A stretch of DNA of 64,000 bases from Daphnia pulex (taxonomy: Eukaryota; Arthropoda; Branchiopoda; Diplostraca; Daphniidae). The notes beneath the pieces are model-generated. The model saw only the letters and a program-made list of their open reading frames with translations. It had not been told where the DNA came from and searched no databases. Every line of letters starts with the position of its first letter. The stretch's first letter is position 1. The stretch lies in assembly GCF_021134715.1 (NCBI RefSeq), contig NC_060018.1, forward strand, positions 10,619,501 to 10,683,500, read 5' to 3'. Of this stretch, positions 10,560 to 20,999 are shown piece by piece. The position numbers and the translations under genes are program-made.

Positions 10560-11240
10560 GGGCTCCCACGTGAACAACACGCTACCGCCGATCTTCATGA
10601 AAAGAGATGAGAACACCACCTTCAAGAACATGAAATCTGATCAAATCTCGTTAATCATAAATGAGCTCGAACTGAAATATGGCCGCTTTGACAAAGTCTC
10701 AATCGCTCAAGGAGTCGACCTAATCATCCGCCCCTCCTCCACCAAACAACAAGACGAACTACTGAAAACCACATCAGTCCTGAACGACAGCATAGAAGTT
10801 TCCTGCTCACTCCCAAATAGTTTCACTAAGCAGAGAATGGTTATCAGACAAGTACCAACAGGCGACACCGACGAAGACATCCACCTAGCGCTCAAACAAA
10901 AAGGATACAAGGTAACCAATGTCCACCGCTTCACCACATTAAAGGTACAGAAAAACTGCCATCCACCACTGTCGCCCTAGAATTTGAAGGTCCTCCCCCA
11001 CAAGAAATCTTCCTCAATGGCCTAGTCTTCCACCCTGAAACACAAAGACCCAATCCCCTCAGATGCAAGAGATGCCAGAAGATAGGTCACACCGCTAACT
11101 TCTGCAGCAACGAAGAGGTATGCGCAAACTGTGGGAAGCCTCACGAAGACATGACCAAATGCTCCGCACCCCCAAAATGCGTCAACTACAACAACAACCA
11201 CCCCTCAAGCTCACCCAACTGCCCCAAGTTCTCATAAATG
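10560..11240 (+). pseudogene. LINE ORF1 (gag-like, CCHC zinc knuckles), frameshifted
   Basis: An ATG at 10558 opens a frame of about 140 codons with an RRM-like gag region (GVDLIIRPSS, MVIRQVPTGDTDEDIHLALK). A one-base shift near 10945 moves the rest into another frame, where two knuckles are visible: CKRCQKIGHTANFC and CANCGKPHEDMTKC. A third, partial one follows before a TAA at 11236-11238. Such proteins coat the LINE RNA. Downstream to 11787, charged residues continue in short open pieces, probably the disrupted ORF1 C-terminus. Confidence 0.75.
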
Positions 11241-11787
11241 AGAGCTATCTCCCGAACCATCAACGACGGACGTTCTCAAATAGATGAACGAAAATCTTCC
11301 TACAGCCAAGCAGTCAGGAGAAACCTGCCCAACACTGAAACAAACCCAGATGCAGAGATACTAAAAAGCTAAATCCTGGCCATCCAAGCAGAGATGAACC
11401 AACTCCGAACGGAACGGGAGAAAATCCGAACACTAGAAAACAAATCGATGGCCTCGAAGACTCGGTCAACCAGATCCAAAACACCCTATCCAACCTCAAC
11501 AAAGGACACAGCTCAACAAACAACAAATTAGACAAACTGATAAATCTAATCCAAAATCTCCACTCGCTAGCAGATACAGGCGACACCATGGAAGAGAATC
11601 ATCAAGAAGAGCCGAGCGATACCACTGAAGAAGACCATCACGAAGAACCAAACCCCCCGAACCCAAGAGAAAAGAACAAACAACCAATCCAAACCCCCAA
11701 GACCCCCCAAGACAAGCACACTAACCCGTACCTAAAAAGACTCCAAAGCAAATACAACTCAGCAACCCCACCAACCATTAGAAACAA

Positions 11788-12840
11788 ATGATGTTGATTA
11801 TTCAATACAACGCAAGAAGCCTAACAAAAGCAAATTTAGTTCAATTCAAATACCACCTCCATCTCTTCAAACCCCTGATAGTATTAATTTCAGAAACCTA
11901 TTGGAAGGACAATTTTTCAGTTAAATTTAAAAATTATCATGTAGCTCACAAAAACCGGACGGACCGTCCAGGCGGCGGAGTCGCCATATTAATCCACAAG
12001 TCACTTCAGTTTCACCAAATACCTTCACCCTAGTTTAAAACTCTAGAAGCAATTGGCGTATCTATAGCCATAAAAAGAAACAATCAGAATCACCTCATGG
12101 ACATATTTTCTGTTTACGTACCTTACGGAAGCGCCCTCGAGGAAGAAGAACTCAACCAGCTAATCCAGGGCAGAGGCGGAAATCTAATCGTAGGAGGCGA
12201 CTTCAACGCCCATCACGGCAGATGGGAGACGACTTTTAGCCACCCTAACCAAAGCGGACGCGCCATCGCCCACATCCTAGAAGAAGACATCGACCTAGAA
12301 TTAGCAACCCCTCCAAATTTAGGCACAAGAAAAAACCCAACTACACTCACCTCTTCAACCATCGACTTGACACTAATGTCACCGCATCTGGCCCTGACAT
12401 CCGAAATAACGACCGGCCCCCACCTCAACAGCGACCACCTCCCGATCCACATCAAAGTCAAGTCTGAACACCACCCCAATATCCACCGCACGACCACCAA
12501 CCTGGAACTTCAAAGAAGCCGACTGGATCACCTGGAACGACGAAATCAACAGAATTATCAACAACAGCGAATACTACACAACAGAAAACACCGAAACCAA
12601 ATACCTGATTTACTACAACGCCATCATGGAAGCCAACAAAGCCAGCAGAATCAAGCTCTCCAAGCCAACCGAAGAAGTCAAACCGGAACCTGCCCAAGCG
12701 TGGTGGACAGTAAATTGCAAGAAAGCAGTAGCTCAAGCAAGAAGAGCACGAAATCGATGCGACCCCAGCAAAGGAGGAGTAAACTGCGAGTCCAACAAAG
12801 AAGCCTGGAGAATAAAAGAAAACGAAAAAAAAAATAATAA
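11788..12840 (+). pseudogene. LINE ORF2 endonuclease region, disrupted
   Basis: The domain starts IIQYNARSLTKANL at 11794, then LISETYW, RPGGGVAIL, an in-frame TAG at 12031-12033, FSVYVPYGS, VGGDFNAHHGRW, STIDLTL and the catalytic SDHLPI at 12433-12450. A frameshift near 12500 leads into AWWTVNCKKAVAQARRARNR in a different frame, the usual linker between endonuclease and RT. It should be continuous with the RT frame that opens at 12864. Confidence 0.8.
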
Positions 12841-12863
12841 TTAACAAGGCCAGAAAAGATTCA

Positions 12864-15128
12864 ATGGACAAGTTCATCAACAACCTCAGCCCAAAAAGCA
12901 ACGCAACTAAAACCTGGGCCTTTACCAAGGCGTGGATCAACGGCAAACGAGCCCCAGACCTCAACTGCTCACCAATACAAGACCCCGATACAAATCAAAT
13001 CATTACATCAGCAAAAGAAAAAACCAGAATCTTCTCCATCCAATATGACCACCAAAGCGAAGACATCCCATACGATCCAAGACTTGAGCTCAACATAATC
13101 AAAAGAATCGAATCCAGCGAACCCAACGCCCTAAACTCCCAAATCACAAGCAACGAACTAAACTACGCAACCAGACAACTAAACAGCAACTCCATGGGAA
13201 GAGATTTAATTCACAATCAAATGATCGCTAATCTAACGGATACCAACAAAACGCACCTTCTTCACCTCTTCAACCGCATGCTCACGACACACTTCGTCCC
13301 TCCAGACTGGAAAACGGCCACCGTCATCCCAATTCGAAAACCCGACAAGCCAGCAGAAAAACCAGAGTCCTACCGCCCCATTTCCATCACATCCTGCCTC
13401 GGAAAAATAATGGAGAAAATTATCAACCAAAGATTATCATGGTCGTTTGAAACAAAAGGCCTGAGATTGAAGACTCAATGCGGTTTCAGGAAAGGAAGAA
13501 GCACGATAGACAACCTGACAGGACTCGAGCACTACATCCGTGACGGATTCAACAACACAAGGCCCCTCAACACCTACGCCATCTTCCTCGACATCGCTAA
13601 AGCCTTCGACACCACCTGGATCAAACGACTCCTCTACAAGCTAAGCACGAAAGGCGTGAACGGCAACATGTTGGGCTGGCTCAACAACCTCCTCCGCAAT
13701 CGATCCTACAACGTAAGAATAGGCAACACCCTATCGGATGACCGCCCCTTAAAAGTCGGAGTCCCCCAAGGATCCCCTCTCAGCCCTTTCCTATTTTCGG
13801 TGATAATGATGATAGATGACTTCCCAACATTACAACCACCAGGAGAAACCTACATGTTTGCTGACGACATTGAAAGTCACATCCACTCAAGCGACGGCCA
13901 AGAAGCGGAAGAACTACTCATCCCCCATCTAGACGCTGTCAGCAAATGGAGCAAAAAGTGGAGAATAAAATTCTCGCCAGAAAAACCCATCCTAGTAAAC
14001 TTCAGCAGGAAGAGAAGAACCCAAATTGAACCCCTACTATTCCTGAATGGCAAAAGAATCCCCCAAGCTAATGGAGTCAAACACCTAGGGATCCACTTCG
14101 ACAAAAGTCTGTGCTGGATTAAACAAACCGAGGTAGCCATCAGCAAAGCAATTAAAATTCAAAATCTCTTCAAAGTCCTCTCTAGATCAAAACACGGACC
14201 CTCTATAGACTCACTCTGCATACTCTACAAGGCCCTAATCAGAAGCAGACTAGAATATGGACTCACTGTGTACGGATCATCCAGCAAAGGAAGAAAAGAA
14301 AAGCTCGAGTCCGTCCAGAACAACATTCTCCGGATTATCCTAGGAGCACCTAAATCAACCCCAATCAAAGAAATGCAATGCGAGCTCGACATCCCACCCC
14401 TAGACACTAGAAGAACCTGGCTATCCGCTCGCTATATCTTCAGAATCGAAAAACTACAAGACCACCCCCTGCACAAAAGATGCTGGGAGATAAGAAGAAC
14501 CCCCCAAAGCTGGAAAGATCTTAACGTACCGTCACTCAAAATAGCCATGGGCAGCACCATCCTAGCCGACATAGACCTATTCCAAGCTGAACCTGAACAA
14601 TACCCCCATCTACAAGAAAGACCACCCTGGAAGGAACCCCCAATCGCAATCAGATACTTCCCTCTCTCCAAAGAAATGGCAATGAACAATCCCTCAGAAG
14701 CACGAGCACTCTTTAACGAGATCAAACACAACCACTTCAACGCATCCACCATCGCCTACACAGACGGCTCACTCAACAAATCAACAGGAAAAACCACCTC
14801 AGCAGTAATAATCCCCAGTCTTAACATCGAGGAAGCAACAACCCTCTCCAGAAACTCGTCTGTCTTCACAGCCGAGGCCGAAGCCATCAACAGAACATTG
14901 GAACTAGTTTACCATCTAGACGACGAAGTGGCCGAACTTACAATATTCTCAGACTCAAGATCGGTCGTCCAATCAATAGAATCATCAAAAAAAGAAAAAC
15001 ACCCCATCATTAACGCCATACTCACCACAGCAGATAATCTGAAGTCAGCAGGCACCAATCTGTACTGGATACCAAGTCACGTTGGTATTCCAGGCAATGA
15101 AGCAACTGACCGACTAGCCTATACCTAA
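12864..15128 (+). CDS. LINE ORF2 reverse transcriptase plus RNase H
   Basis: A 754-codon open frame. RT motifs in order: ATVIPIRKPDK, ESYRPISITSCLGKIMEKII (~170-190), QCGFRKGRSTIDNL, IFLDIAKAFDTTW (~240, catalytic Asp), GVPQGSPLSPFLFS (~300) and the catalytic FADDI (~332). The thumb region follows (VKHLGIHFDKSLCW, LIRSRLEYGLTVYG). RNase H occupies ~630-754: IAYTDGSLNKSTG (first Asp), SSVFTAEAEAI (Glu), IFSDSRSVVQSI (Asp) and WIPSHVGIPGNEATD (terminal His/Asp). All expected catalytic residues are present. A stop at 15126 cuts the frame before its natural end. This part alone appears intact. Confidence 0.9.
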   Translation: MDKFINNLSPKSNATKTWAFTKAWINGKRAPDLNCSPIQDPDTNQIITSAKEKTRIFSIQYDHQSEDIPYDPRLELNIIKRIESSEPNALNSQITSNELNYATRQLNSNSMGRDLIHNQMIANLTDTNKTHLLHLFNRMLTTHFVPPDWKTATVIPIRKPDKPAEKPESYRPISITSCLGKIMEKIINQRLSWSFETKGLRLKTQCGFRKGRSTIDNLTGLEHYIRDGFNNTRPLNTYAIFLDIAKAFDTTWIKRLLYKLSTKGVNGNMLGWLNNLLRNRSYNVRIGNTLSDDRPLKVGVPQGSPLSPFLFSVIMMIDDFPTLQPPGETYMFADDIESHIHSSDGQEAEELLIPHLDAVSKWSKKWRIKFSPEKPILVNFSRKRRTQIEPLLFLNGKRIPQANGVKHLGIHFDKSLCWIKQTEVAISKAIKIQNLFKVLSRSKHGPSIDSLCILYKALIRSRLEYGLTVYGSSSKGRKEKLESVQNNILRIILGAPKSTPIKEMQCELDIPPLDTRRTWLSARYIFRIEKLQDHPLHKRCWEIRRTPQSWKDLNVPSLKIAMGSTILADIDLFQAEPEQYPHLQERPPWKEPPIAIRYFPLSKEMAMNNPSEARALFNEIKHNHFNASTIAYTDGSLNKSTGKTTSAVIIPSLNIEEATTLSRNSSVFTAEAEAINRTLELVYHLDDEVAELTIFSDSRSVVQSIESSKKEKHPIINAILTTADNLKSAGTNLYWIPSHVGIPGNEATDRLAYT

Positions 15129-15148
15129 GGAAAATAAACATAAACGAA

Positions 15149-15562
15149 TTGCACAAAGGAAGATATAAAGATAATACCCACACAAGAACGAAGACAGGAG
15201 CGACGAAATGGCACTCTCACAAGTCACGAAACAATACAAGAGTCTTGTTCAAACTCAGAACAGGGCACAACAGGCTGAAAGCCAAACTGGCTCGATTCAA
15301 CAACCAGCTAGACTCCACCTGCCAGTTCTGCGAAGATGAAGATGAGTCAATAAAGCACGTCCTTCTAGAATGTCCTGCACTCGAACTAGAAAGACAAGAA
15401 ATCAACAGTTACTTTACAACTCACAACATGGAACACAATCTATGTAACCTTCTAGGACTCAACCCAAGAAATAACAGCAACACACAGCATGAAGTCCAGA
15501 GGCTACTCATCCAGTTCCTAAAAGCAACGAAACACATCAATACAATCAAAATAAAAACTTAA
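15149..15562 (+). pseudogene. LINE ORF2 C-terminal segment
   Basis: Open frame after the RNase H stop, with RTGHNRLKAKLARF and a Cys/His cluster CQFCEDEDESIKHVLLECP, the usual terminal motif of Jockey/I-type ORF2 proteins. It lies in a different frame from the upstream RT, so a single indel near 15126 probably separates them. The 3' UTR follows to the A-run at 15795. Confidence 0.75.
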
Positions 15563-16030
15563 AAAACTTCCTCTCCCTCATACCTACTCAAAACACCTCC
15601 AAGCAACAAAGAAGAACGACAAAGATCTAGCCAAAAGAACTCAACTTATCAATCAACACGAACACCCCAATCAACGAGAAGACATCACAAGCCAAACAAA
15701 GAACGCTACAGCATCGTCGAGGCGAAAGGGCCAACCGCGCCCATCACCTGGTGATAAATATGGCCACCAGATCCCCCCACCAGAACCTACCAACAAAAAA
15801 AAAAAAAAATACGTGAATTGTGTTGAAACTAATGATTGTGCTAAATATTTCGTGTAAAAATAACCATCATATAAGATTGACAATATATAGAAATTGTAAT
15901 CTTATCAAGATTTGATTTGTCCAATCCGAGTGTAGGAAAAAAAACAGGGAAAAGAACGAAAAGGTATGACTTTTTTTTATTTATCAAAGTGTTTTGTAGC
16001 TTTTTTTAACAATATGTACCGTGTTTCTAG

Positions 16031-16445
16031 ATGTCAACACCGAAATCAAGACCTGACCAACCTACAAGAGAGGAACCAATTATGGAACCCATCAACGGGA
16101 TGGTGCAGCCTCCAGTTGTGCCTAGCCGCCCTGGCAGAGCGACAAACCAGCTACAATTTCTGCAGCGCACTGTTTTGCCAGCCCAGTGGAAACACAGGCA
16201 TGCTTGGCCATTCCACGAGCCAGTAGACACCATCAAGCATGGCTTGACTGTAAGTCGACAAGTTTTGTTTTGTTCTTATAGTCTTTCAAGACCACTAATG
16301 TCTTTGTGTTACTTTCTCTTCGCAGGACTACTTCAAAGTCATCAAGTTTCCCATGGATCTGGGAACTATGAAGACTAAGAAGACGAGAGAACTACTACAA
16401 ACTAGACGTATCCAGAAGAGGCGATCAATCATTATAATTTTTAGT
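16031..16445 (+). pseudogene. BET-family first bromodomain fragment (BRD2/3/4, fs(1)h-like)
   Basis: Exon 16031-16249 begins with an ATG just after a splice acceptor and encodes [29 protein letters not shown] and EPVDTIKH, the start of bromodomain 1 in BET proteins, which bind acetylated histones. The intron 16250-16325 has GTAAGT...GCAG ends. The next exon gives [19 protein letters not shown], then the frame slips by one near 16380 (RENYYKL continues in the neighbouring frame). The helix carrying the acetyl-lysine-binding Asn is not found. A BET gene would encode over 700 residues, so this is an intron-retaining partial duplicate. Confidence 0.8.
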
Positions 16446-16739
16446 ACTACAGTCAAAAAGCTCTGCAAGCGGTTTTTTCCATCCCAAAAAACATCATCTC
16501 ATCAGCTCCACCCGGTTCTTTTTTGTTGTTCTAACCAAAACACAGAGAGGGATTGGTTCGAGTCGCAACAGAAGAAACTACCATTTATGTGTTATAGCTA
16601 CACGTCAGTCATCACTTTCCCATCGGGGCCGTGCCGTTAAAAAATAGGCTACGTACAAAAAATAACAATTGAGAGAGAAAACCAGGAAACTAGGAGAACT
16701 AAAGAAAAAGAAACATTTATTTATGAATTTTCTTTGCAT

Positions 16740-18240
16740 ACAAGAAAATATTTAGGCAAAAGAAACGATGCGCGGTGCTTTAGCGTCTCGGAAAGATGCC
16801 GCAGTTGGGGTTGTATGTATCCCTATTGCCACGTACAATGTGTACCTTCCGCATTCCTCTCCGTCGAGGCGAGGCTACCTTGCTAGGGGCAGAGCCGCGT
16901 TCTGAGGTACAGCCTCTTGAGGCGACACCACCTCGTCCGCGAGGCCGAGAATAAGCATCTCCATCTTTCGATGGCGTAACATGGCTCTCGTTACGACCAC
17001 GCCCAAAAGGTCTGTGAAGGCCCAATCTTTGAAAATAGATTAACCAGACGGTTAGTAAAAAGTAGATTGTTGCAAACTCGTTAACCGTCCATTACCTTGG
17101 AGATGCTTCTTCCTGGCGAATGTTGTAGCCGTATTGATCCACCAATTCTTGCTTACTCTTGGGCACTTGCTGATTTGGGTCAAACATATCGTGGCCCTAA
17201 CGATCGGTTGCTTTACTTCTCATCTTCTTCGGTACTACTCTGGCTACAGGCTCTTTACTGCACAAACGTTGAAAAATATTATTATTGAAAATGAAACAAG
17301 TAAAATAAAAAAAAAACTTTTATAATTACGCGGCTGCCTCTTCAACTGTTTCGCGAATCCTGACATCATGTTAAAAAAAGCCACCTCTTTTCGGAATGTA
17401 TTGTGGTTTCTTGTGGTCTCATCAACATCTAATGGCTTGGCTGGAGGATCTTTTTCGTCACTTTCTTCACCATCAACTTTTTCTTCTTCACTATCGCATT
17501 CACTTTCATCTTCACTATCGCCTTCACTATCGTCACTTTCTTCACTATCCTGTTCACTTTCTGCGACCTCTTCTTCTTCATGTTCTCCTTCAACTTCTTT
17601 GCTTTCTTCATCTTCAACTAGCTCACCTTTCTTCGTTTTCACCTTCTTCGTCTTTACTGCCTTCAGGTTGTTTTTCTCCCACATGGGACTCTCCCTGCAC
17701 TTCCTCTGTTGCTCCAACTGGTGTTTCCACCTCGTTGTTGCTCTCTACTTGAATTTCCTTGGTGGCATTTGAATTGTCAGCAGTCACTACTGTGTCTTCA
17801 ACCTTGGCTTCCTCTTTGCCTGTTTCAGTTTCTACTGCTGACTGAGATTCATGGGCTGTGAAACGTTTGACTTCTCCAACTTCCTCCTTTGGTTCAGTAG
17901 CTTCAGAATTTTGATTCGAGTTTTTGGAATCTTAGGGTACCAGCTTTTCTTCTTTAGGGGTTTGTGGATGGTTGTACTTCTGGTTTTTCCTCTTTCTTGC
18001 TGTTCGCAACATGTTCAGTCACAGCTGGTGCTTCTTCCGCTTCACTAGGCTTTTCTATTTCTGTTTCTACTTTCGTGGTGGATTCTGAAGCAGCAACATT
18101 GACTTCTGCAGACAGCTTTTCGTCTGCAACTTGGATTGTTGATGAGGTGCCCTGCTTAGCCGCAGCAACATCTTTTTTTGCTTTTTCAACTTCATCGCTA
18201 GCTCTGGCCGATGCTAACCGATTCTGCCAAGTAATTCATG
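16740..18240 (-). pseudogene. CASC3/Barentsz (MLN51) gene copy, decayed
   Basis: CASC3 is the exon-junction-complex subunit that clamps eIF4A3 on RNA through its SELOR domain. On the minus strand a Glu/Ser/Ala-rich N-terminal exon (18230-17310) contains DSEESDDSEGDSEDESE. After a frame slip comes KKPQYIPKRGGFF, a TAA where family members have Glu, then HDVRIRETVEEA. After an intron, 17275-17097 reads GHDMFDPNQQVPKSKQELVD and QYGYNIRQEEASPR, preceded by TAG where Trp is expected. A last exon (17034-16780) is Arg/Gly-rich (FGRGRNESH, RPRGRGGVASRG). Introns are kept and the exon order matches the family. The nonsense changes make it a pseudogene. A second fragment lies at 58850. Confidence 0.75.
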
Positions 18241-18392
18241 CAGAATACCGTCATGCATCATGCGTCATGCGTCATACAGATTACCGACACCCTGCTTTGC
18301 AAAATTAATTTAATCATTCTGTTTATATATTTTTTAGATTACTGGTAGCTAGATAGCTGTTAGACGTGGTATTATTTTTTAAAATTCTCCAA

Positions 18393-18515
18393 TTCTAGTC
18401 ATTCTAGTCATAAGTATTTTGTCGTATTCTAGTCATTTATGTATTCTAGTCATTTATTTTTTCTAGTCATAAGTATTCCAGTTCTAGTCATTCATTTATT
18501 CTAGTCATGTACATT
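18393..18515. repeat. Irregular ATTCTAGTCAT repeats
   Basis: The motif ATTCTAGTCAT or close variants occurs about eight times within ~120 bp at uneven spacing, separated by AT-rich spacers such as AAGTATT and TTATTT. It looks like a degenerate microsatellite. Confidence 0.8.
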
Positions 18516-19200
18516 TAGGGATTATCTTCCGGGAAAAATTTTTGCACATTACCAACATTTCGTCCAGAAATCACCACAACCGGGGGGTGGGGTATACCCC
18601 CACGTTGTTCAAATTGAACTTGAAAAGATCATCAAAAATAAATTCTGGGTTAAAAAAGAGTATACATACCCTAAGGGAAATTAGTATGCTTGTACAGTAC
18701 CCTGCAATAAAATCCGAACGCGATTTCAATTGTTAAAAAACATCTAGTGGGAGAAAAATAAACTAATACAAACAAAGAACTTGGCTATTTTTTCGTTATG
18801 ACAAAAAAAGAGGAGGGGGCGAGTGGAATGAGACGAAAAGGATGGGACTTAAGCCAGACATGGCCTAGGGGCATTTTAAATTTTTATTGTTTATTCCTTT
18901 CTAGGGTTACCGACTCTAGGCGCCCCCGATGGTGTGGTGTGTATGGCATTTAGACGCAGTGTGGGGAAAATGTGACAGCAATTTAGTATTTTTCTTCAAA
19001 CTTTTTTTTTCGTCCTCTATTTACGTTTTAAGTGTTCGATAACGTCTACTTTTCATTAAAAAAAGAAAGTAGTAAAGAAAGAAGAACAAATATTAAGGCA
19101 ATTTGAACCATTTACCTCTGATTTGACAGACGAGTGCTATGACCATTGACTCGTGACGCATACTACATTTTTATACATTGAATTAAGTATTTAATGCTGG
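18516..19200. other. No gene recognised
   Basis: AT-rich with a short G-run (18583-18590) and homopolymer T/A tracts. It may be the non-coding flank of the Tc1-like scrap that follows. No terminal inverted repeat could be paired with confidence. Confidence 0.4.
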
Positions 19201-19212
19201 TTGGAGAAAAGT

Positions 19213-19465
19213 GTAAATTCACGCAAAATGTTAGCAGATCTCAACCCTATAGAGAACGTTTCGGGGGATGTGGTCAAGGATTGCGAATTCTTTCGGCCTC
19301 GTACTGCGGATGAAGTTTTAGATAGGGTTAATTCTATTTGGGATGGGTACCGACCAAATGCTACTTATTGGCGAAAGCTTTCCTATTCAATGATTTCCGG
19401 CTTCGCTTAGTCGTAGAAATTCGACGGCCATTGGACCAAATATTAAATAAACATTTCATTTGAAA
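19213..19465 (+). pseudogene. Tc1/mariner-type transposase C-terminus
   Basis: Encodes LADLNPIENVSGDVVKDCEF then FRPRTADEVLDRVNSIWDGY and YWRKLSYSM. The block 'DLNPIENVW' carries the region of the third catalytic acidic residue in Tc1/mariner (DD34E/D) transposases. Here Trp of ENVW is Ser (one-base change). A frameshift at ~19405 separates the final segment RLVVEIRRPLDQIL. Only the last ~80 residues of a ~340-residue enzyme survive. Confidence 0.75.
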
Positions 19466-19479
19466 AGGTTGGCGTTTTT

Positions 19480-20120
19480 TACTTTATAATTTACGAAAAC
19501 GATAATAACGAAAACTATAATAAAAGGTGAATGGACAATAAGGAAAGAAAAAAGGAACCAGGAAAGCGAAAAAAGATCTAATAATTGTATTTCTCGACAA
19601 CGTTACAGGCGTTAATCCGAATCAAAAGTTATATTTGCGGCAGATGAGGTTGAACCGTATAAGCTTCGTTTTTCCCCTGACACGAATATCTGGCTGGCCC
19701 AACTAGATTTCCTGTTGTCTTTTCGTCACAGACACCAATAGCCACTTTCTTAAAATTGTGATGACTTCTTTTCCTGTTGAGTAAAATGCAGCAAGCTGGT
19801 TCTTCGACTGTAACATGAAGTGGGCAAAGAAAATCCATAGCCTACCTGTGATGTTGAATTTGTTGAGCTCTTGTGATTTTGGTTGGGTTGATTAACGTCG
19901 CCGAACCAATGTCTCTAGCAAGAGGCACGTTTTCTGTGGTGTTAGACTTCGGATGTAAGATTGTGATCGATGATCAGCGGTAACGTAGGAATAACGAGTC
20001 CTAAAACATTCAAGAATGTTTATAAGCTCATGATAACAATGTTGTGAACATTCACCTAAGCTGACTATATCCGTAGCCAGAATAACTCGAGCGTTACTAT
20101 AAAGAATTTCGTCATTAAGT
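19480..20120. other. Weak exon-like segments, otherwise empty
   Basis: A 69-codon minus-strand open stretch (19838-19629) is preceded by a good splice acceptor at ~19845 and an open segment upstream to ~19950 (PLARDIGSATLINP). I do not recognise the peptide. It could be part of a decayed gene. Confidence 0.25.
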
Positions 20121-20124
20121 TATG

Positions 20125-20760
20125 CTCAAAATTTGACAGCTCCTATATCATTGGACAACAGTTTTCATTAGATTTTACTTGGCTTATTTCCGATAACATT
20201 AAATCACCCGATGTGTGTGTAAAACCTGTAGTATAGCCTCAGGTTCTTCTCTGGCAAAGAAAGACATTTAAATAATACATGGAAAATTCTGTAGTGTTTT
20301 CATTACTTTTTACTTGGCTTCTTTCCGATAACATAAAGTCACCTGCATGTCAGTTTAAAATCTGTAATGTAGCCTCAGATTCTTCTCTGGAAAAGAAAGA
20401 CATATTAATATTATGTGAGAAAATTCTGTAATGTTTTCTTCAGATTTCACTTGGCTTGTTTCCGATATCATTTAGTCACCTGCATGGGTGTGTAAAACCT
20501 TTATGGTTCCTGCTGAAAGGCAAACTTCGACTAGAGATTCAAAACGACTCAATCATGGTCAATCTGGCCCATGCTCAACATTTGGCAGCTCCTACATAAT
20601 GAGAAAAACAGTTTGTCATGAATGTATTGCTTGTTTTCGAAAATTTACGAAATCAACTGCATGTGTGTGTAACAACTCTAATATAGACTTATGTTTTTTT
20701 TTCTTTGGCAGAAAAACATATTTTTCAAATATTTCAGAAATTATCCAGTATGTGCTTCCG
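20125..20760. repeat. Degenerate ~136-bp tandem repeat, three to four units
   Basis: Blocks reading TTTACTTGGCTTNTTTCCGATA recur at 20173, 20308 and 20445 (spacing about 136 bp). Each is followed by a CACCTGCATG-like block, a TGTAAAACC block and TTCTTCTCTGG...AAAGAAAGACAT. A fourth, more diverged unit starts near 20627. A leader motif GCTCAAAATTTGACAGCTCC at ~20125 recurs in changed form at ~20572, suggesting a larger composite unit. Confidence 0.8.
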
Positions 20761-20999
20761 CCTGAAAGACGATCTTCTCCGTGGGTAAATAACCTTAAAA
20801 CGAACTATCACTATCACTGTAACAAATCACTCAACAAGAGCGTAAAATTTCAATTAGCTGGCCTTGACAATTTTGCTAGCAAAGACAATAATCACAACAA
20901 TGCTGACAGAGCGGCGTCAATATTGATGGAATGTTTTTTATCACGAATTGGTCCCGGAATTCTCTTTCCCCTTTTCTCTGTTTGACTTTGACACATCGT

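Larger units (their letters stand above)
10397..15809 (+). mobile_element. I-group LINE with 14-bp target-site duplication
   Basis: The element spans about 5.4 kb. A 14-bp duplication, TACGTGAATTGTGT, occurs immediately before (10383-10396) and after (15810-15823) it. The 3' end is a run of A (15795-15809). The order is ORF1 with zinc knuckles, endonuclease, reverse transcriptase, RNase H and a C-terminal Cys/His segment. RNase H in a two-ORF LINE points to the I group (I, Loa or a relative). Coding bases are A/C-rich on the plus strand, unlike the flanks. The exact duplication argues for a recent insertion, although ORF1 and the endonuclease carry frameshifts. Confidence 0.93.

Noticed and set aside
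12213..12964. Long antisense open frames opposite the LINE endonuclease
   Set aside because: Shadow frames caused by the A/C-rich codon usage of the LINE sense strand.
17368..17772. Ser/Leu-rich plus-strand frames at the CASC3 locus
   Set aside because: Antisense of the acidic Glu/Asp/Ser tract of the CASC3 copy on the minus strand.
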